Shown here piece by piece: positions 61,576-64,000 of a stretch of 64,000 nucleotides of DNA (position 1 is the stretch's first letter; the number at the start of each line of letters is the position of its first letter). The DNA is taken from assembly GCA_964504445.1 (NCBI GenBank), contig CAZDEO010000022.1, positions 4,736-68,735 on the forward strand, written 5' to 3'. This stretch comes from JACSRF01 sp964504445. GTDB lineage: Bacteria; Chloroflexota; Anaerolineae; Promineifilales; Promineifilaceae. The notes beneath the pieces are model-generated. The model was not told the origin of the DNA and did no database searches. It saw only the letters and a program-made list of their open reading frames with translations. The translations under genes and the position numbers were made by a program.

Positions 61576-61924
61576 TTGATGATGAACACCACCAAATTAT
61601 CTAGTAAGGGGCAAATTATTGTGCCTAAATGGGTGCGGGATGCGCACAATTGGGAAGCCGGATTGGGTGCTGCGTTACGCCTACCACTTCACCCCAGAGC
61701 AAATAGTGACCGCCTTGCGCAAGCTCTTCGGCTTGCCCAACGTCACCCTAAGAGACGCAGACCTTCTGGCGCTGGCTTTAGCCTGGCACACCACAGGGCT
61801 GGGCTTTGCCGACGCGCTGCACCTGGCCCAAGCCGCCCACTGCGCACAAATGCTCACCTTCGACCATCGCTTTGTTAGCCGCGCCCAACAAATTCAATCT
61901 TGCCCGGTGAATTTGCCCATATAG
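61576..61924 (+). pseudogene. Deletion-fused vapB-vapC toxin-antitoxin remnant
   Basis: The first frame begins MNTTKLSSKGQIIVPKWVRD and HNWEAG, the DNA-binding half of an AbrB/SpoVT-type VapB antitoxin. It then turns to unrelated sequence. In a shifted frame, from about 61650, DWVLRYAYHFTPEQIV and GFADALHLAQAAHC, LTFDHRFVSRA match the C-terminal half of a PIN-domain VapC. A deletion appears to have removed the antitoxin C-terminus and the first ~45 residues of the toxin, including the first catalytic Asp. Neither product should be functional. Confidence 0.72.
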
Positions 61925-61932
61925 AGACAGGT

Positions 61933-63891
61933 TTATGCCAAATCTGGCAACACCTCTCGTGGCCGCGGCAGCGGAATACTCTCCACTACCGGCGTGGGCT
62001 TCTCCAGCGGCTTGTGGTGCTTCCGCTGCGGCACCGGCGGGCACTCCCACGCCTCCGGCGCCGTCTCCCGCCGCAAATCCCGCAGCTTCGGCAAGATGCC
62101 GCAGGCAAAGCAGTTGTGGCGGCAGTCCACCCGCGTCTCCTGCTGCTGGCTCATCAGGTAATCCTGCGTCAAAAACTTCTTTGTCACCGCCACGTCAATG
62201 TGCTCCCAGGGGAACACCTCGTCAATGCGCCGCTCGCGGTGGGTGTAAAAATGCGGGTCCAGCCCTTCTTCCGCCAGCGCTTCATCCCACGCCTGCCGGT
62301 TAAAATGCTCCATCCAGGCGTCAAACTTGGCCCCCTTGCGCCACGCCCGCTCCACCGCTTCTGCGATGCGCCGGTCGCCCCGGCTGAGGAACCCCTCAAA
62401 GACCGACTCCTGCGGATTGTTCCAGCGCAGCCGCAGTCCCGGCCCACGAAACGCTTCTTTCAGCAAATCCAGCTTGGCGTATACGCTTTCCGTCGCGTCC
62501 ATCGGCTCCCACTGGAAGGGGGTGTGCGGCTTGGGAATAAAAGTGCTCACCCCCACGTTGACGCTGGCCTTGTTACCGTGGAACTTGCGCCCCTCGGCCA
62601 GCACCGCTTTGGCTAGATCGGCAATGGCCTGCACGTCTTCTAGCTCTTCCAGCGGATGCCCAATCATGAAGTACAGCTTGATGGTGCGCCAGTCGCGGCG
62701 GTAGATCTCTCGTGCCGTCTCCAGCAGCTCTTCGTGGGAGACGTATTTGTTGATGGTGTTACGCATCTTCTCGGTGGCTGCTTCGGGCGCCAGGGTAAAG
62801 CCCCCGCGACGGCCGTCGCCCAAATTATCCATCAGTTGGGTGGAAACCGACTCGATACGCAGCGAGGGCAGCGAAATATTCAGCCCTAAATGGCCGAAGC
62901 GCTGCCCAATCTTCTCCGTCAATTCCAGCACGTGGGTGTAATCGCTAGAAGAAAGGGAAAGCAGGGCAATTTCCTCATAGCCGGTGCTTTGCAAAATTTT
63001 GTCCATTGCGGCCAGCACTTCCTCCACCGGGCGCTCGCGTACCGGGCGCGTGACCATGCCCGCGTGGCAAAAGCGGCAGCCCCGCGTGCAGCCGCGCATA
63101 ATTTCGATGGGCGCGCGGTTATGCACCGTTTCCACAAAGGGGATGATGAAGTCGGTGACGGGTGGGGGTAACACGGGCACAATGGTCTTTAGCACTTTGG
63201 CGGGGGCTTCCGGCATGTTGGGCGTAATGGCCGCCACCGCGCCATCCTCGTGATAGGTCACGTCGTAAAAACGGGACACGTAGCAGCCATCAAGCTGGGC
63301 AATATAGCGTAACTGCGTTTCCCGATCCAGATGGCTGGCGGCGCGCATCACGCCAATAATCTCCAGAATGGCCTCTTCCCCTTCGCCAATGACAAAGACG
63401 TCAATGAAGGGGGCCATGGGTTCGGGGTTGTAGCAGGCGTGCCCCCCGGCAATCACCAGCGGATAGCTGGCATCACGATCCACGCTGCGCACCGGCATGC
63501 CAGCCAAGTCGAGCAGGTTGAGGGCGTTGGTGTACAACTGTTCGTAGGGCAGGGTAATCGCCAGCATGTCAAAGTCACGAATGGCGTGCTTTGTTTCCAG
63601 GGAAAATAGCGGAATGTCCTGCTCGCGCATGATCTCTTCCATGTCCGTCCAGGGAGCAAAGACCCGCTCGGCCAGCAGGTTGCGGTGCTTGTTGATGATG
63701 TCGTAAAAAATCATCAACCCCAGGTTGGACATGCCAATGTCGTAAATGTCGGGGAAGGCCAGGGCAACTTTGTACGCCACGTCCTCCCAGTTTTTGACAA
63801 TTTGGTTGTATTCGCCGCCGGTGTAACGGCCGGGCTTGGCGACGCGGGACAAAATCCGCTCTAATTTCGCTTCGATTTGTGCAGGTGTCAT
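61933..63891 (-). CDS. TIGR03960-type B12-binding-like radical SAM protein
   Basis: 652 aa. An N-terminal cobalamin-binding-like Rossmann domain (~25-200; FPDIYDIGMSNLGLMIFYD) is followed by a radical SAM domain with EIMRGCTRGCRFCHAG (Cys-x3-Cys-x2-Cys), LSLSSSDYTHV and FTLAPEAATEKMR. The C-terminal region has a Cys motif CRHNCFACG. Often encoded near a DUF2344 (TIGR03936) protein and ribosome genes; that partner is not in the window. The role is unproven, possibly tRNA or rRNA modification. Confidence 0.9.
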   Translation of the reverse strand: MTPAQIEAKLERILSRVAKPGRYTGGEYNQIVKNWEDVAYKVALAFPDIYDIGMSNLGLMIFYDIINKHRNLLAERVFAPWTDMEEIMREQDIPLFSLETKHAIRDFDMLAITLPYEQLYTNALNLLDLAGMPVRSVDRDASYPLVIAGGHACYNPEPMAPFIDVFVIGEGEEAILEIIGVMRAASHLDRETQLRYIAQLDGCYVSRFYDVTYHEDGAVAAITPNMPEAPAKVLKTIVPVLPPPVTDFIIPFVETVHNRAPIEIMRGCTRGCRFCHAGMVTRPVRERPVEEVLAAMDKILQSTGYEEIALLSLSSSDYTHVLELTEKIGQRFGHLGLNISLPSLRIESVSTQLMDNLGDGRRGGFTLAPEAATEKMRNTINKYVSHEELLETAREIYRRDWRTIKLYFMIGHPLEELEDVQAIADLAKAVLAEGRKFHGNKASVNVGVSTFIPKPHTPFQWEPMDATESVYAKLDLLKEAFRGPGLRLRWNNPQESVFEGFLSRGDRRIAEAVERAWRKGAKFDAWMEHFNRQAWDEALAEEGLDPHFYTHRERRIDEVFPWEHIDVAVTKKFLTQDYLMSQQQETRVDCRHNCFACGILPKLRDLRRETAPEAWECPPVPQRKHHKPLEKPTPVVESIPLPRPREVLPDLA

Positions 63892-63988
63892 CTGGTTTTC
63901 TTCCCAAGAAAAAGGTTCAGTTGGAAATACCCGGTAAATTTTTTATTATTTTTATGAAATAATTCCACTTATTTGCTGGATGCGGCTG

Positions 63989-63994
63989 ATTATA
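63989..63994 (-). promoter_or_regulatory. -10 element of the radical SAM gene
   Basis: A perfect minus-strand TATAAT about 100 bp upstream of the start; the -35 would lie outside the window. Confidence 0.4.
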
Positions 63995-64000
63995 GCAAAT

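Overview
The window is 64 kb of gene-dense bacterial chromosome with moderately high GC. No tRNA, rRNA, CRISPR array, insertion sequence or phage gene was seen. The gene set points to the phylum Chloroflexota, probably an Anaerolineae/Ardenticatenia-like lineage. The evidence is a mevalonate kinase (mevalonate-type isoprenoid synthesis), an archaeal/eukaryotic-type prolyl-tRNA synthetase beside a bacterial one, minCDE with a RodA/FtsW protein, several very large membrane glycosyltransferase-like proteins, Thr-Pro-rich surface proteins and separate acyl-CoA carboxylase subunits. The phylum call is inference from gene content; no marker rRNA is present.

Layout. 1-3200: 3' part missing from pyrB, a GntR regulator with a clear promoter and operator-like palindrome, and an SH3-domain lipoprotein. 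3200-9000 (minus): two receiver-GAF-histidine kinase proteins followed by adenine deaminase in one probable operon. 9000-12600 (minus): two non-orthologous prolyl-tRNA synthetases in tandem, separated by a terminator-like hairpin, with a 64-residue conserved-looking orphan divergently placed upstream. 12900-19200: DinB, a DUF2723 membrane protein and an ABC-2 exporter. 19200-26000: the Memo/radical-SAM pair, minCDE, rodA and gltX. 26000-41000: a cell-surface and glycosylation region (secreted proteins, LysM and SdrD-B-like proteins, four large membrane proteins, a GT4 glycosyltransferase and a membrane-bound LuxR-Kelch protein). 41000-50600: housekeeping genes in the order fabG-asp23-nusB-nudix, rpmF, coiled-coil-coaD-recG-degV-fakA-asp23, with rpmB divergent. 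50700-53300: mevalonate kinase, a UbiA-type prenyltransferase and a V4R protein. 53600-60900: an acyl-CoA carboxylase operon with CYTH, stand-alone GyrA C-terminal domain and M20 peptidase genes. 60900-64000: a one-domain asparaginase, a deletion-fused vapBC remnant and a TIGR03960-type radical SAM protein.

Two signals run through the whole window and are not explained by the genes. First, the palindrome ACGGCCGT occurs about 110 times by eye, where one or two are expected; it lies mostly inside genes, read as Thr-Ala-Val or Asn-Gly-Arg, and is scarce in the most conserved genes. Second, at least ten loci carry arrays of variable 7-bp units (for example CCGTAAT/CCGTGAG, CAGCAAC/CAACAAC, GACCCTT). 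These lie in gene gaps, across stop codons, or in frame inside membrane-protein loops, and resemble in kind the short tandemly repeated heptamers of filamentous cyanobacteria. Both deserve genome-scale counting.
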